Source of the DNA: Acidimicrobiaceae bacterium
GTDB lineage: Bacteria > Actinomycetota > Acidimicrobiia > Acidimicrobiales > UBA8190
Assembly (NCBI GenBank): GCA_003453695.1
Contig: DMNK01000079.1
Coordinates: 1-14,740 of the forward strand
Direction of reading: 5' to 3'
DNA: 14,740 nt
Shown here piece by piece: positions 7,554 through 14,532 of this stretch (positions are counted from its first letter, which is position 1; every line of letters starts with the position of its first letter). Below the pieces are notes generated by a model, which made no database searches, was not told where the DNA came from, and saw nothing but the letters and a program-made list of their open reading frames with translations. The position numbers and the translations under genes were made by a program.

Positions 7554-7626
7554 GAAGCGCGGCTAGATATCGGTCAGCGCTTCCAACGGCTACCTCCTTT
7601 GTCAGCGGTTACCTCTACTGACCGAT
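7554..7626 (-). promoter_or_regulatory. Palindromic structured leader upstream of the 7078-7482 gene
   Basis: ATCGGTCAG (7569-7577) and CTGACCGAT (7618-7626) form a perfect 9-bp inverted repeat enclosing 40 bases. Inside it two 10-bp direct repeats, CGGCTACCTC (7587-7596) and CGGTTACCTC (7606-7615), are spaced 19 nt apart. A second inverted repeat, GAAGCGC (7554-7560) with GCGCTTC (7577-7583), abuts the first. In RNA these would be two adjacent stems about 70-145 nt before the start codon. This could be an operator with tandem half-sites or a structured 5' leader. It matches no riboswitch consensus I know. Confidence 0.5.
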
Positions 7627-7756
7627 GCGCTGGCTTCTGTCTGCTGCAGCGGGCAACCGGGAACCCTCGCCCTATGCGACCTCGCCATGAGCTCCCGCCG
7701 ATGATGGGACATCCGCCGATCCCCTATCTGGGGCCCCCGCCCCGCCTTGGCCGCCT

Positions 7757-7793
7757 GGCTGCGTTCCTGACGGTGACGTCAGGGAGCGCAGCC
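7757..7793. repeat. Long intergenic stem-loop
   Basis: GGCTGCG (7757-7763) pairs with CGCAGCC (7787-7793), and CCTGAC (7766-7771) pairs with GTCAGG (7778-7783), giving a nearly continuous stem of about 15 bp with one bulge and a 6-nt loop. No T-run lies on either side. It sits between the terminator at 7819-7843 and the leader of the 7078-7482 gene. I see no gene in the whole 7483-7870 stretch. Confidence 0.45.
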
Positions 7794-7818
7794 CCCATAG
7801 CGTGCACGATCCATCGGG

Positions 7819-7843
7819 AAAAAGCGTCACCCGTTCGGGTGAC
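7819..7843 (-). terminator. Intrinsic terminator of the pseudo-receiver gene
   Basis: On the minus strand, GTCACCCG-AA-CGGGTGAC (7826-7843) is a perfect palindrome followed after GC by TTTTT (7819-7823). It begins 27 nt after the stop codon of the 7871-8308 gene. Stem plus T-run is the classic Rho-independent form. It isolates the pseudo-receiver transcript from the secreted-protein block. Confidence 0.75.
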
Positions 7844-7870
7844 ATAAGCGACTTTTCTGCCTACGGACGA

Positions 7871-8308
7871 TCAACGTCCGCCGGCTTCGCCCGCGAGCTC
7901 CGGAGAGGTGGGCGGGTCCGCCACCAGCTGGTCGAGGAAGGTCCCTCCCTCCGCCACCACGCCCAGGCCCACGATGACCGCAGCAGGTCCGGCGGTCTGG
8001 GAGATCACTCCGTGGGCGGCGAGGTCCGGGAGCAGTCGCCGCTCGTTCTCACCTTCGGAGGTGAGTATGGCGAGGATGCGCAGCCCGGGGAAGAGCGTTC
8101 GCAGGGCGATGCCGATGCCCATGCCCGACAGGTCCGAGGAGCGGACACAGACGACGGCCACGTCGGGAACGGTCCGTTCGACCAGGGCGATGGCCTCGTC
8201 GCCCCCTTCTGCCCTGCCCACCACCTGCAGCCCGGGCTCCGTGCCCAGGACCGCATGTAAGTCCGGAGAGAGCCCTCGGTGGTCATCGACGACCACGACG
8301 TTTGTCAT
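7871..8308 (-). CDS. Stand-alone degenerate receiver (pseudo-response regulator)
   Basis: A 145-aa protein made of one CheY-like receiver fold and no output domain. The start at 8308 (MTNVVVVDDH) puts the first strand at the N terminus and has GAGGG just upstream; an in-frame ATG at 8368 would add 20 unrelated residues. The acidic pair Asp8-Asp9 is present. At the phosphoacceptor position the intact regulator at 10516-11286 reads PDVVLLDARLPGLSG, while here the sequence is PDVAVVCVRSSDLSG, so Asp is Cys54. The conserved Lys is also replaced (HGLVLK becomes HGVISQ). It should not be phosphorylated in the usual way and may act as a phosphorylation-independent partner of the adjacent two-component system (inference). 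It is 177 nt downstream of the kinase gene in the same direction and has its own terminator. Confidence 0.85.
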   Translation of the reverse strand: MTNVVVVDDHRGLSPDLHAVLGTEPGLQVVGRAEGGDEAIALVERTVPDVAVVCVRSSDLSGMGIGIALRTLFPGLRILAILTSEGENERRLLPDLAAHGVISQTAGPAAVIVGLGVVAEGGTFLDQLVADPPTSPELAGEAGGR

Positions 8309-8324
8309 CCGCCCTCTTCCACAC

Positions 8325-8346
8325 GTCACTCGTTCGGAGCTGTGAC
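8325..8346. promoter_or_regulatory. GTCAC/GTGAC palindrome just upstream of the pseudo-receiver start
   Basis: GTCAC (8325-8329) and GTGAC (8342-8346) form an inverted repeat with a 12-nt centre, 17 nt upstream of the pseudo-receiver start codon. The left half continues as CTCGTTCGG, resembling CCCGTTCGG in the terminator palindrome at 7826-7843 and CCCATTCGGG at 8408-8426. Possible operator; the binding factor is unknown. Confidence 0.3.
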
Positions 8347-8407
8347 CAGTCGACGCCGCAGGCTGCATCAGAATCGAACGCCATCATCTCGAAACGGGCG
8401 TGGTCTG

Positions 8408-8426
8408 TCATCACCCATTCGGGTGA
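8408..8426. promoter_or_regulatory. TCACCC/GGGTGA palindrome between kinase and pseudo-receiver genes
   Basis: TCACCC (8411-8416) and GGGTGA (8421-8426) are inverted around ATTC, about 100 nt upstream of the pseudo-receiver start. No T-run follows on the minus strand, so it is less likely to be a terminator. An operator for the neighbouring NarL-type regulator is possible but unproven. Confidence 0.35.
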
Positions 8427-8485
8427 CGTTCGAAAGCTTCTTCCCGGCCAGGCGCGAGCTTCCCAATGGTCGAGTCCAACCGACA

Positions 8486-10519
8486 TCACGGCAAGCTGCG
8501 GGGGACCTGAGCCTCGATGACACACCCCTTCGACCGGGAGTTCGTCACCTCCAATGACCCTCCAGCGTCCCCCATGGCCCGGCGCATGCTCGCTAGCCCC
8601 ATTTGAGGTCCTGGTCCCGAGGCGGGCGTGTCGATCCCGTTCCCGTCGTCTTCGACGCGCAGGATGACCTCGGAGGATGCGAAGGCCAAGGCCACGCGGA
8701 CCTGCTTGCATCCTGAATGCCGCCAGGCGTTGGCAAGCGCCTCGTGGGCCACCCGGTAGAGCGCCCGCTCCACCTCAGGCGGCAGCCGCCTGTGCCGTCC
8801 GTGGATGGTGAGGACGACGGCGATGCCGCTGTCCTCCTCGACCGCCCGGGCGAGGGCGGCGAGGGCGCTGGGCAGAGGCCGCTTCGAGGCGGGGGCGAAG
8901 GCGAGGGCCCGGATGGCGTCGTCCAAGGAGCGCTTGCCCTCGGCGGCCAGCTCGCCGATCCGAGTGAGCCCGGCCTTCTGCTCGAATCCGAGAGCCTCCT
9001 CGACACCGAGTCGCCCGGCCAGAAGATGGATGGTGACGAACAGCTGGCCGACGGTGTCGTGCAGGTCGTGGGCCAGACGGGTGCGCTCAGCGTCGAGCCC
9101 CCGGGCTCGTCCGGCTTCGTCGAGGGCGTGGCGAAGAACCGTCCGGCTGACGACCTCGACGAGCCCGTTTCCCAGCGCCTCGACGAAGAGCCTCTCGGGG
9201 AGGTCGAGACCCGCCGCACGCACCCTAAGGACTCCGGCAGGACGCCCGTCGAGGCTCAAGGGAACCACCTGGGTCCCATCTCCTGAAGCCAACCACCGGC
9301 CGTCTTCCCACGCGGCGCGTTCCTCGCTCGTCGGAGGCGGCACGCGGAGATACTGGGCGAGCGAGCGGTCTTTGAGGGCGACGCCGGCCACCTCGATCCC
9401 GTGGTCCTTGAGCGCGTCGTTCAACCGGTTCAGGAGGGTTGTGGTGTCTGCCCCTTCGGCCAGATCGGCGTGCAACCTGTAAAGGGTCTCGAGCTGGCGC
9501 ACCTGACGGGCGAGGCGCCCGAGCAGCCGCCCACGCTCGAGCGCCGCTGTCCCCATGGCCGCCAGGGTTTGGGCAGCCGCCCACTCCTCGGGATCGAGGC
9601 CCCCGGGGCGCCGAAGCCCAAGGACCACCGCCCCGCGGATGCGTTCCTCCACGACCAGGGGGAGAAGCAGGTGCCCACGCACTCCGGCACTTCCCGAGCC
9701 AAGGAGCCGATCGACCCAGGGCTCGTCGCCGATCTCGACAGGACTGGGGGCTCCGGTGGCCAGCCAGGCGGCGCGCACGTGGCGAACCAGTGAGAGTGGC
9801 ACCTCGGCAAGGGGGACGGGAACGGGGCGCTCGATCGGACGGCTGGCCACGAGCGTGGTCATGCGGAACTGGTCGTCGTCGACCAGGGCGACGGCGCAGG
9901 TCCCGGGGTCGAAGAGCTCGCGGTAGGCGTCGACCAGGCGGGTGGCGACCTCCACGTCGTCGAGTGGCTCGACCAATCGCGCCGAGCCGCGGGCCAGGGC
10001 GGCTTGGAGCTGAGCCCGCCGGCGGACCGACTCGAACGGGCGGGCCTCGACGACAGCCCGTGCCGCATGGGTGGCGAGGGAAGAAAGCATCTCGCCGTCA
10101 TGGGTGTCGAAGGGGCGGACCTCGTCGCGGCCCAGTGCCAGCACCCCGCAGGTCGTGCCGTCTGACTGCATGGCCACCATGGCCATGGAGCGGAGGATGA
10201 ACTGCTCGGTGATCTCAGGCGGGACGAGCCCGTTGCCCCGGACGTCGTCGATGAGGACCGGGTCGCCCAGGGCGAAGGCCTCGGCCCGCTCCTGGGTGAG
10301 GCGGATGGGCCCCAGGGCCTTCATGGCCTGCCAGTCCTCGGGGGAGGGCTTCCGGCGCAGCGCCACCGCCGGGAGGAGCCTTCCCTCTTCGAGCAGGAAG
10401 ATGCTCACGTGGTCCGCGTCGATGGTTTCGAGCACGATCCCCGAGAGCAGCCGCAATGCAGCTTTGAGCTCGAGCGGGGAGCGCAGCGCCCCGACGAGAT
10501 GCTCGCGGTGGTCGCTCAC
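8486..10519 (-). CDS. Soluble GAF-domain sensor histidine kinase (HisKA_3/NarX type)
   Basis: A 677-aa cytoplasmic kinase with no membrane segment. The start is the GTG at 10519, which overlaps the regulator's TGA as GTGA; GGAGGA lies 5 nt upstream. The same open frame continues upstream, but there it reads out of frame across the regulator gene. Domains: GAF 1 (about 15-160), GAF 2 (about 175-335), a weaker third GAF-like region (about 345-465), HisKA_3 (about 475-545) with the H-box LAHDLHDTVGQ, where His487 is the probable phosphorylated residue, and HATPase_c (about 580-675) with N-box HEALANAWRHSG, G1 VEDDGNGID and G2 GLASMRRAM. All kinase motifs look intact. It should phosphorylate the coupled NarL-type regulator in response to an intracellular ligand or redox/gas signal bound by a GAF domain; the signal is not evident. 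Confidence 0.92.
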   Translation of the reverse strand: MSDHREHLVGALRSPLELKAALRLLSGIVLETIDADHVSIFLLEEGRLLPAVALRRKPSPEDWQAMKALGPIRLTQERAEAFALGDPVLIDDVRGNGLVPPEITEQFILRSMAMVAMQSDGTTCGVLALGRDEVRPFDTHDGEMLSSLATHAARAVVEARPFESVRRRAQLQAALARGSARLVEPLDDVEVATRLVDAYRELFDPGTCAVALVDDDQFRMTTLVASRPIERPVPVPLAEVPLSLVRHVRAAWLATGAPSPVEIGDEPWVDRLLGSGSAGVRGHLLLPLVVEERIRGAVVLGLRRPGGLDPEEWAAAQTLAAMGTAALERGRLLGRLARQVRQLETLYRLHADLAEGADTTTLLNRLNDALKDHGIEVAGVALKDRSLAQYLRVPPPTSEERAAWEDGRWLASGDGTQVVPLSLDGRPAGVLRVRAAGLDLPERLFVEALGNGLVEVVSRTVLRHALDEAGRARGLDAERTRLAHDLHDTVGQLFVTIHLLAGRLGVEEALGFEQKAGLTRIGELAAEGKRSLDDAIRALAFAPASKRPLPSALAALARAVEEDSGIAVVLTIHGRHRRLPPEVERALYRVAHEALANAWRHSGCKQVRVALAFASSEVILRVEDDGNGIDTPASGPGPQMGLASMRRAMGDAGGSLEVTNSRSKGCVIEAQVPRSLP

Positions 10520-11286
10520 GAGAGTCCTCCGCTCAAGACGAAGACGGCCGCCTCGGCCCGGTTGCGCACCTCGAGCTTGCGCATGGCGTGGGCGAGGTGG
10601 GTCTTCACCGTGTTGGCCGACAGCCCCAGCGCCGAGCTGATCTCGCTGTTGGTGAGCCCCTGCGGCACCATCTCGAGGACCTCGAGTTCGGCCGGGGTGA
10701 GCCCGTAGCGTTGTCGCGCCCGGCGGCGGTGCTCTCGGGTGGCGAGCAACCGATGCTCGACCAGGGGATCGATGAACTGCTGCCCCGATGCCACCGCGCG
10801 TACGGCCGCCACAATCGTGGTGGCGTCGGACTCTTTGAGCACGAGTCCGTGGATCCCGGCGTCCAGGGCGTCGAGGAGCACCCCCTGGTTGGTGAAACCG
10901 GTGAGGAGCACCGCTCGGAGTCTCGGGTGCTCGGGGAGCATCGTCCTCGCCGCGTCGACCCCGCTCAGTCCCGGCAGGCGCGCGTCGAGCAGAACCACAT
11001 CTGGAAGCAGGCGTGCCACGACGTCCAGGGCCTCTTCTGCAGACTCCGCCTGGCCGACGACCTCGAGCGACGGATCGGCATTGAGCAAAGCGACCACTCC
11101 CTGGCGGACCACAGGGTGGTCGTCGACGACGAGGACTCTCCTGGGAGGACAATCGCGCACCCCGTCCGGCGAGATTTCTTCGACGCAGGCGCGCCAAGGC
11201 TCCGCTCGGCTCTCGGTCGGTTCCCCGCCACCGTGCAGTTCTCCCGCCGAGGGCTCCCCCCGAGCTGGCCGCCGCCCTCCCGCCAT
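10516..11286 (-). CDS. NarL/LuxR-family response regulator
   Basis: A 256-aa DNA-binding regulator. The start ATG at 11286 is preferred because GGGGAG lies 7 nt upstream; the frame opens at 11412, and a GTG near the receiver (about residue 43) is another option. Residues 1-47 are low-complexity and probably disordered. The receiver domain (about 48-165) is complete: Asp55-Asp56, phosphoacceptor Asp101 in LLDARLPGLSG, and Lys151 in GLVLKES. The LuxR-type helix-turn-helix (about 194-250) shows LTPAELEVLEMVPQGLTNSE and LSANTVKTHLAHAMRKL. Its stop overlaps the kinase start by 4 nt, so the two are translationally coupled and are almost certainly cognate partners. Targets are unknown; nearby palindromes at 8325-8426 and 11406-11421 are candidates. 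Its upstream region is shared with a divergent lipoprotein gene. Confidence 0.92.
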   Translation of the reverse strand: MAGGRRPARGEPSAGELHGGGEPTESRAEPWRACVEEISPDGVRDCPPRRVLVVDDHPVVRQGVVALLNADPSLEVVGQAESAEEALDVVARLLPDVVLLDARLPGLSGVDAARTMLPEHPRLRAVLLTGFTNQGVLLDALDAGIHGLVLKESDATTIVAAVRAVASGQQFIDPLVEHRLLATREHRRRARQRYGLTPAELEVLEMVPQGLTNSEISSALGLSANTVKTHLAHAMRKLEVRNRAEAAVFVLSGGLS

Positions 11287-11395
11287 CTCGTTGCTCCCCG
11301 CCCGTATCCGACGGGCACGATGGGAAGCCAACTTGTTAACCCGTTCTTGCGGAGCGCGCCGGGAAATCTCGCTCAAGGAACCGATGGGAGGGCTC

Positions 11396-11421
11396 TTGAC
11401 AGAGGCTGACACCCATGTCAG
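11396..11421 (+). promoter_or_regulatory. TTGACA box overlapping a CTGACA/TGTCAG palindrome
   Basis: A perfect -35-like TTGACA (11396-11401) is followed by the inverted repeat CTGACA-CCCA-TGTCAG (11406-11421), in the region between the regulator and the divergent lipoprotein gene. No convincing -10 is seen at the usual 17-nt distance. A promoter with an embedded operator is plausible. Confidence 0.35.
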
Positions 11422-11532
11422 TGTCCCAGCGCGGTATGGCGGACACGACGCGTGTGCGCTTCGGGTTCACCGGGGCGCGTGCGGAGGCGGGAGGCCGCGA
11501 CCCAGGTGCGGTTGTCTGGGCGGACGGGAGTG

Positions 11533-12480
11533 GTGCGTGCGTTGCAGAGTCCGAAGGCGCCCGTTCGGCCTCGGCGCGCCCTTGAAATAGCCTGCCTCGG
11601 CCTCTGCGTGGTCCTCGCCTCTTGCTCGGCCGGCGCGCACGCCGCGACCAAAGGCACCCCAACGACAGTGGCGCTCCAGCCGGGGCGGGCGGCCCCCGGT
11701 GGCCGCGGTGTCACACCCTCGACCCTTGCCGGAGGCGTGGCGCTGCCCAACGGCGGAACGCCGTCGACCGCGGCTCGTGGGGTCTCCGGCTCACCCGCTC
11801 GGGCCGCCTTCGACCAATGGCTGCAGGCGCTCGTCGGCGGGGACACGAACACTGTGCTCGCCACCTCGGGGGGCCCCGCCCAGGCGGTCGGCGCCGTCGC
11901 CCTGGTGGTGGATGAGGGCTTCACGGCCGACGGAGCCAACACGACCACGACGGTGGGTTCCGAGTCGTTGACCACGGCTTCGGTCACCGCCGATGAGGTC
12001 GACTTCTCGGGGAGCGTGGTGCTCGATCACACGCTGAGCGGGCCCAGTGGGAGCACGAAGAGCGAGGACTCTCTGGCAGGCCCGATCAAGGTGGTGCTCC
12101 ACTCCGGCACCTGGCAGGTCGAGAACCTCATCTACGACGGCCAGCCGCTCGTCCTCTACAACCAAGGTGCCTCGACCACGCTCAACGGGGTGACGCTGGT
12201 GGTGGCGTTCGTCGAGTCACTGGGCAACGCCACGGTCGACCTGGTCAAGCTGACCGCGACCGGCTCGCTACCCGTCGACATAGAGAAGGCGACCATGACC
12301 CTCGGATCCGGCCAGGAAGTCACCGGCACGGCGCAGTTCGGCAAGGGCATGTCGGTGGGGGAGCTGGACTTCGCCCGGATCGCCGGGGTTCCGAGCCGAC
12401 TCGACGTGACGGTCAAGCGGGGATCAGGAGCAACGCCCTTCGACCTCTCGATTGCTCTTCAGAGGGAGACGTCTCAGTAG
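11533..12480 (+). CDS. Lipoprotein of unknown function, divergent from the two-component genes
   Basis: A 315-aa protein if it starts at the GTG at 11533; the frame is open from 11452, and a TTG at 11542 has better spacing from GGGAG. The internal starts are preferred because they give a normal signal: basic stretch (KAPVRPRR), hydrophobic core (ALEIACLGLCVVL) and lipobox LASC with Cys31, after which the protein would be lipid-anchored outside the membrane. A Thr/Ala/Gly/Pro-rich linker follows (about 32-85). The rest is a beta-rich globular region, including SGTWQVENLIYDGQPLVLYN and a second half of alternating strands ending in FDLSIALQ. No named domain is recognised. It is transcribed away from the regulator across a spacer of about 250 nt, which suggests it may be a target or a signal-related surface component. 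Confidence 0.8.
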   Translation: MRALQSPKAPVRPRRALEIACLGLCVVLASCSAGAHAATKGTPTTVALQPGRAAPGGRGVTPSTLAGGVALPNGGTPSTAARGVSGSPARAAFDQWLQALVGGDTNTVLATSGGPAQAVGAVALVVDEGFTADGANTTTTVGSESLTTASVTADEVDFSGSVVLDHTLSGPSGSTKSEDSLAGPIKVVLHSGTWQVENLIYDGQPLVLYNQGASTTLNGVTLVVAFVESLGNATVDLVKLTATGSLPVDIEKATMTLGSGQEVTGTAQFGKGMSVGELDFARIAGVPSRLDVTVKRGSGATPFDLSIALQRETSQ

Positions 12481-12750
12481 CTGGAGGATGATTAGTCCGG
12501 GAGCTACGAGCCTATGCAAACGCGTCGAACATCTCATCTGCATCTGATCCATGCCGAGCATGATTACGGCCGGATCGACGCGTATCGACGGTACAGATCG
12601 CGGCGCCGGGCCAGCCCTCGCCCAGATCATCGGCTTGCTAGGCCGAATCACCCGGGGCAACCCTTCTTCACCCAGAAAGGGAGTGGCTGCAACGACGGCT
12701 GAAGGACAAATCCCCTACCATACGCTGGCGGCTTTTCTCGCGCATGAACC
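12481..12750. other. Spacer between converging lipoprotein genes, nothing recognised
   Basis: The two lipoprotein genes converge here. Short overlapping frames on both strands lack ribosome-binding sites and domains. I see no clear terminator hairpin. Confidence 0.4.
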
Positions 12751-13233
12751 TCAGCTCACCGTCACCGTCAGGTTCACCGCGCTGAGCTTGGCCGCGCACC
12801 GAGCGTTGGCTGCGCAGCTCATTGCGAGGGGTGCCGTTAACACAGTTGTCCCTGAACGGACGGCAAATAGAAGCTCACTTCTGCTCAATAGCGAAGAGCT
12901 CGCCGCGACCTGGCAGGAAATCGCGAGCACCCGCTGGTCGGAGGTCCGTAGTTCTCCCCAAGGCCAAGCGGACACGGCGGGCGTGGTTCCCGGCGACGAC
13001 GTCACGAGCGATTCAGGGACCGTCAATTGGAGATTGAGAACCTCTCCGATCTTGAGTCTCGCGGCATGCTGCTGATTCGTGGCCGCTGCTTCTAGATGCG
13101 AGCCTTGATTGCATTGCTGAGAGATGGGGAGAGTGGCGAGGGGTTCGCCGGAACCCCCGACGGCACTGACCCCGCGGGCGCATCCTGCGAGCACCATGAA
13201 TGCGGCCAGCCAACGAAACTCTCTTGACGTCAT
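12751..13233 (-). CDS. Small putative lipoprotein
   Basis: A 160-aa protein with an N-terminal lipoprotein signal: MTSREFRW, a short hydrophobic run (LAAFMV) and lipobox LAGC with Cys18. The mature part is Ser/Ala/Val-rich with probable beta strands (VLNLQLTVPESLV, LSAVNLTVTV at the end) and four further Cys, which suggests a small extracellular beta-sandwich; no family is recognised. No good ribosome-binding site precedes the ATG at 13233; TAGCAT lies 9 nt upstream, so a leaderless or short-leader mRNA is possible. The gene is divergent from the G1 peptidase with 72 nt between start codons, so the two may share control. An open frame on the opposite strand (12551-13075) is longer but lacks any signal, hence this strand is favoured. 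Confidence 0.65.
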   Translation of the reverse strand: MTSREFRWLAAFMVLAGCARGVSAVGGSGEPLATLPISQQCNQGSHLEAAATNQQHAARLKIGEVLNLQLTVPESLVTSSPGTTPAVSAWPWGELRTSDQRVLAISCQVAASSSLLSRSELLFAVRSGTTVLTAPLAMSCAANARCAAKLSAVNLTVTVS

Positions 13234-13305
13234 AGCGGTTGCATGCTACTTTGCCTGCGGCGGAGCTTGAGTTCGCGCTCAGCGGACTTATTCGGCGGAG
13301 GAAGA

Positions 13306-14532
13306 ATGGTTCGGCGGGTCTTTTGGGCGGCGATTGCTGCCCTTGCGCTTGTGTTACTGCTCATTGGTTCTGGCGTACCAATTTCGAGTCGAGCATCGGC
13401 AGCTTCGAGTTGCCCGACACCGCCTGCGAGTTTCGCCCCAGAGAACGCGTCCGCATCACAGCTAGCTGCTTACTGCTACAGCGCCAATAGCCCAACCTCG
13501 GTTGAACCGCTGCCTGGCGGGGGATCGGCAACCACATTTGACGTAAACGGTCGCGCCAATACGTTCCTGGTACCTCCCACTGGTTTCCAGCCAGCAGACG
13601 CGACGTCAGCCCAGCTCGCTGAGTACGGATTCCCGCCAGCCCCAGCTACCTCGTCATCTACACACGCCACGTGGCTAGGTTGGATGAAGGCCTACAAGTA
13701 TACGACCAAGATCCGGCATCTCTACTCCAGGCCAGGTCTCCCCACAATCTCGAACGCTCCCCTCACGAGCGACTCGGCCAATTGGGGTGGCTATGTTGCC
13801 GATGCGGCCTCCCAGGTCTATACGAGTGCGTCGGGCAACTTTACTGAGCCCACGATCACTGCAGCTTGCGGGCCGGACGATGGATGGTCTGGTTGGTATG
13901 GGATTGGAGGTGTCAACTCCGGTGGGCTGCAACAGGCTGGAAGCGGCTGGGATGATCCAAATGTGAACCTGAGTAACCCAACTCGAGATCCCAACAACCC
14001 CGCCGGTGGACAAGTCTGGTACGAGGACCTCTCTCCGGGCAACTCGATCGGCACGATCAACACGGTTCCCGTCCCTGGCTTTTACGTCAATCCGGGTGAC
14101 AATCTTGCCGTCCAGATCTGGGTCGGCGCGCCATATGTCTATTACTTCATCGAAGACACAAACTCCGGTCAACAGGTGACCGTGAAGGACACGCCGACGC
14201 AGATCGACGAGTCAAGTGCCGAAGCGGTCGTCGAGCGCTCATATCTCAGCACCCAGGGAGGCGCGTCTGGCTTCATGGGACTTCCTCGGTTCACAAACTT
14301 CCAGCAGTTCGCGTGGACAGAGGTGAATAGCCAGTACGGTGTCGGAATGGCGGACGCCCCCCTTGACTTCAACGAAGTCATGGTTAACAACACAACGAGC
14401 AACTATCAGCCTCCTCAAAACACCGGAAATCTGCTCTCGCAAACGACAAACGAGCAGGCCAACTTCTACATCAGCGGCTATCCGGCCGAGGATGAAGACC
14501 AGTGGACTCAGAACTGGTACAACTGCCAGTGA
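13306..14532 (+). CDS. Secreted G1-family (eqolisin-like) glutamic peptidase
   Basis: A 408-aa exported endopeptidase of the family whose catalytic pair is Gln and Glu and which works best in acid. The start at 13306 is set by GGAGG 4 nt upstream; the in-frame 13243 start would put 21 extra residues before the signal. Signal peptide: residues 1-33 (VFWAAIAALALVLLLIGSG then ASAA). A propeptide-like region (about 34-150) contains a duplicated motif, FAPENASASQLAAY and FQPADATSAQLAEY. The peptidase domain begins near SANWGGYVAD (about 158), then GNFTEP, the W-Y-GIGG segment, and LQQAG with the likely catalytic Gln209 or Gln210. GFYVNPGDNLAVQIW follows, then SAEAVVE with the likely catalytic Glu306. 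Two C-terminal extensions (NFQQFAWTE and NEQANFYISG) follow. Probable role: protein degradation or processing outside the cell. Confidence 0.88.
   Translation: MVRRVFWAAIAALALVLLLIGSGVPISSRASAASSCPTPPASFAPENASASQLAAYCYSANSPTSVEPLPGGGSATTFDVNGRANTFLVPPTGFQPADATSAQLAEYGFPPAPATSSSTHATWLGWMKAYKYTTKIRHLYSRPGLPTISNAPLTSDSANWGGYVADAASQVYTSASGNFTEPTITAACGPDDGWSGWYGIGGVNSGGLQQAGSGWDDPNVNLSNPTRDPNNPAGGQVWYEDLSPGNSIGTINTVPVPGFYVNPGDNLAVQIWVGAPYVYYFIEDTNSGQQVTVKDTPTQIDESSAEAVVERSYLSTQGGASGFMGLPRFTNFQQFAWTEVNSQYGVGMADAPLDFNEVMVNNTTSNYQPPQNTGNLLSQTTNEQANFYISGYPAEDEDQWTQNWYNCQ

Noticed and set aside
7554..7626. A known riboswitch class (c-di-GMP, c-di-AMP, glycine, cobalamin).
   Set aside because: The conserved core sequences I know for these classes are not present; only the symmetry is striking.
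10520..11197. Upstream continuation of the kinase reading frame (a 903-aa frame).
   Set aside because: It reads out of frame through the intact response regulator and gives Arg/Pro/Gly-rich noise. The GTG at 10519 with GGAGGA and the GTGA overlap is the convincing start.
12551..13075. Plus-strand 174-aa frame opposite the small lipoprotein.
   Set aside because: No signal, domain or ribosome-binding site. The opposite strand has a lipobox and a plausible beta-rich mature protein, although the choice is not certain.
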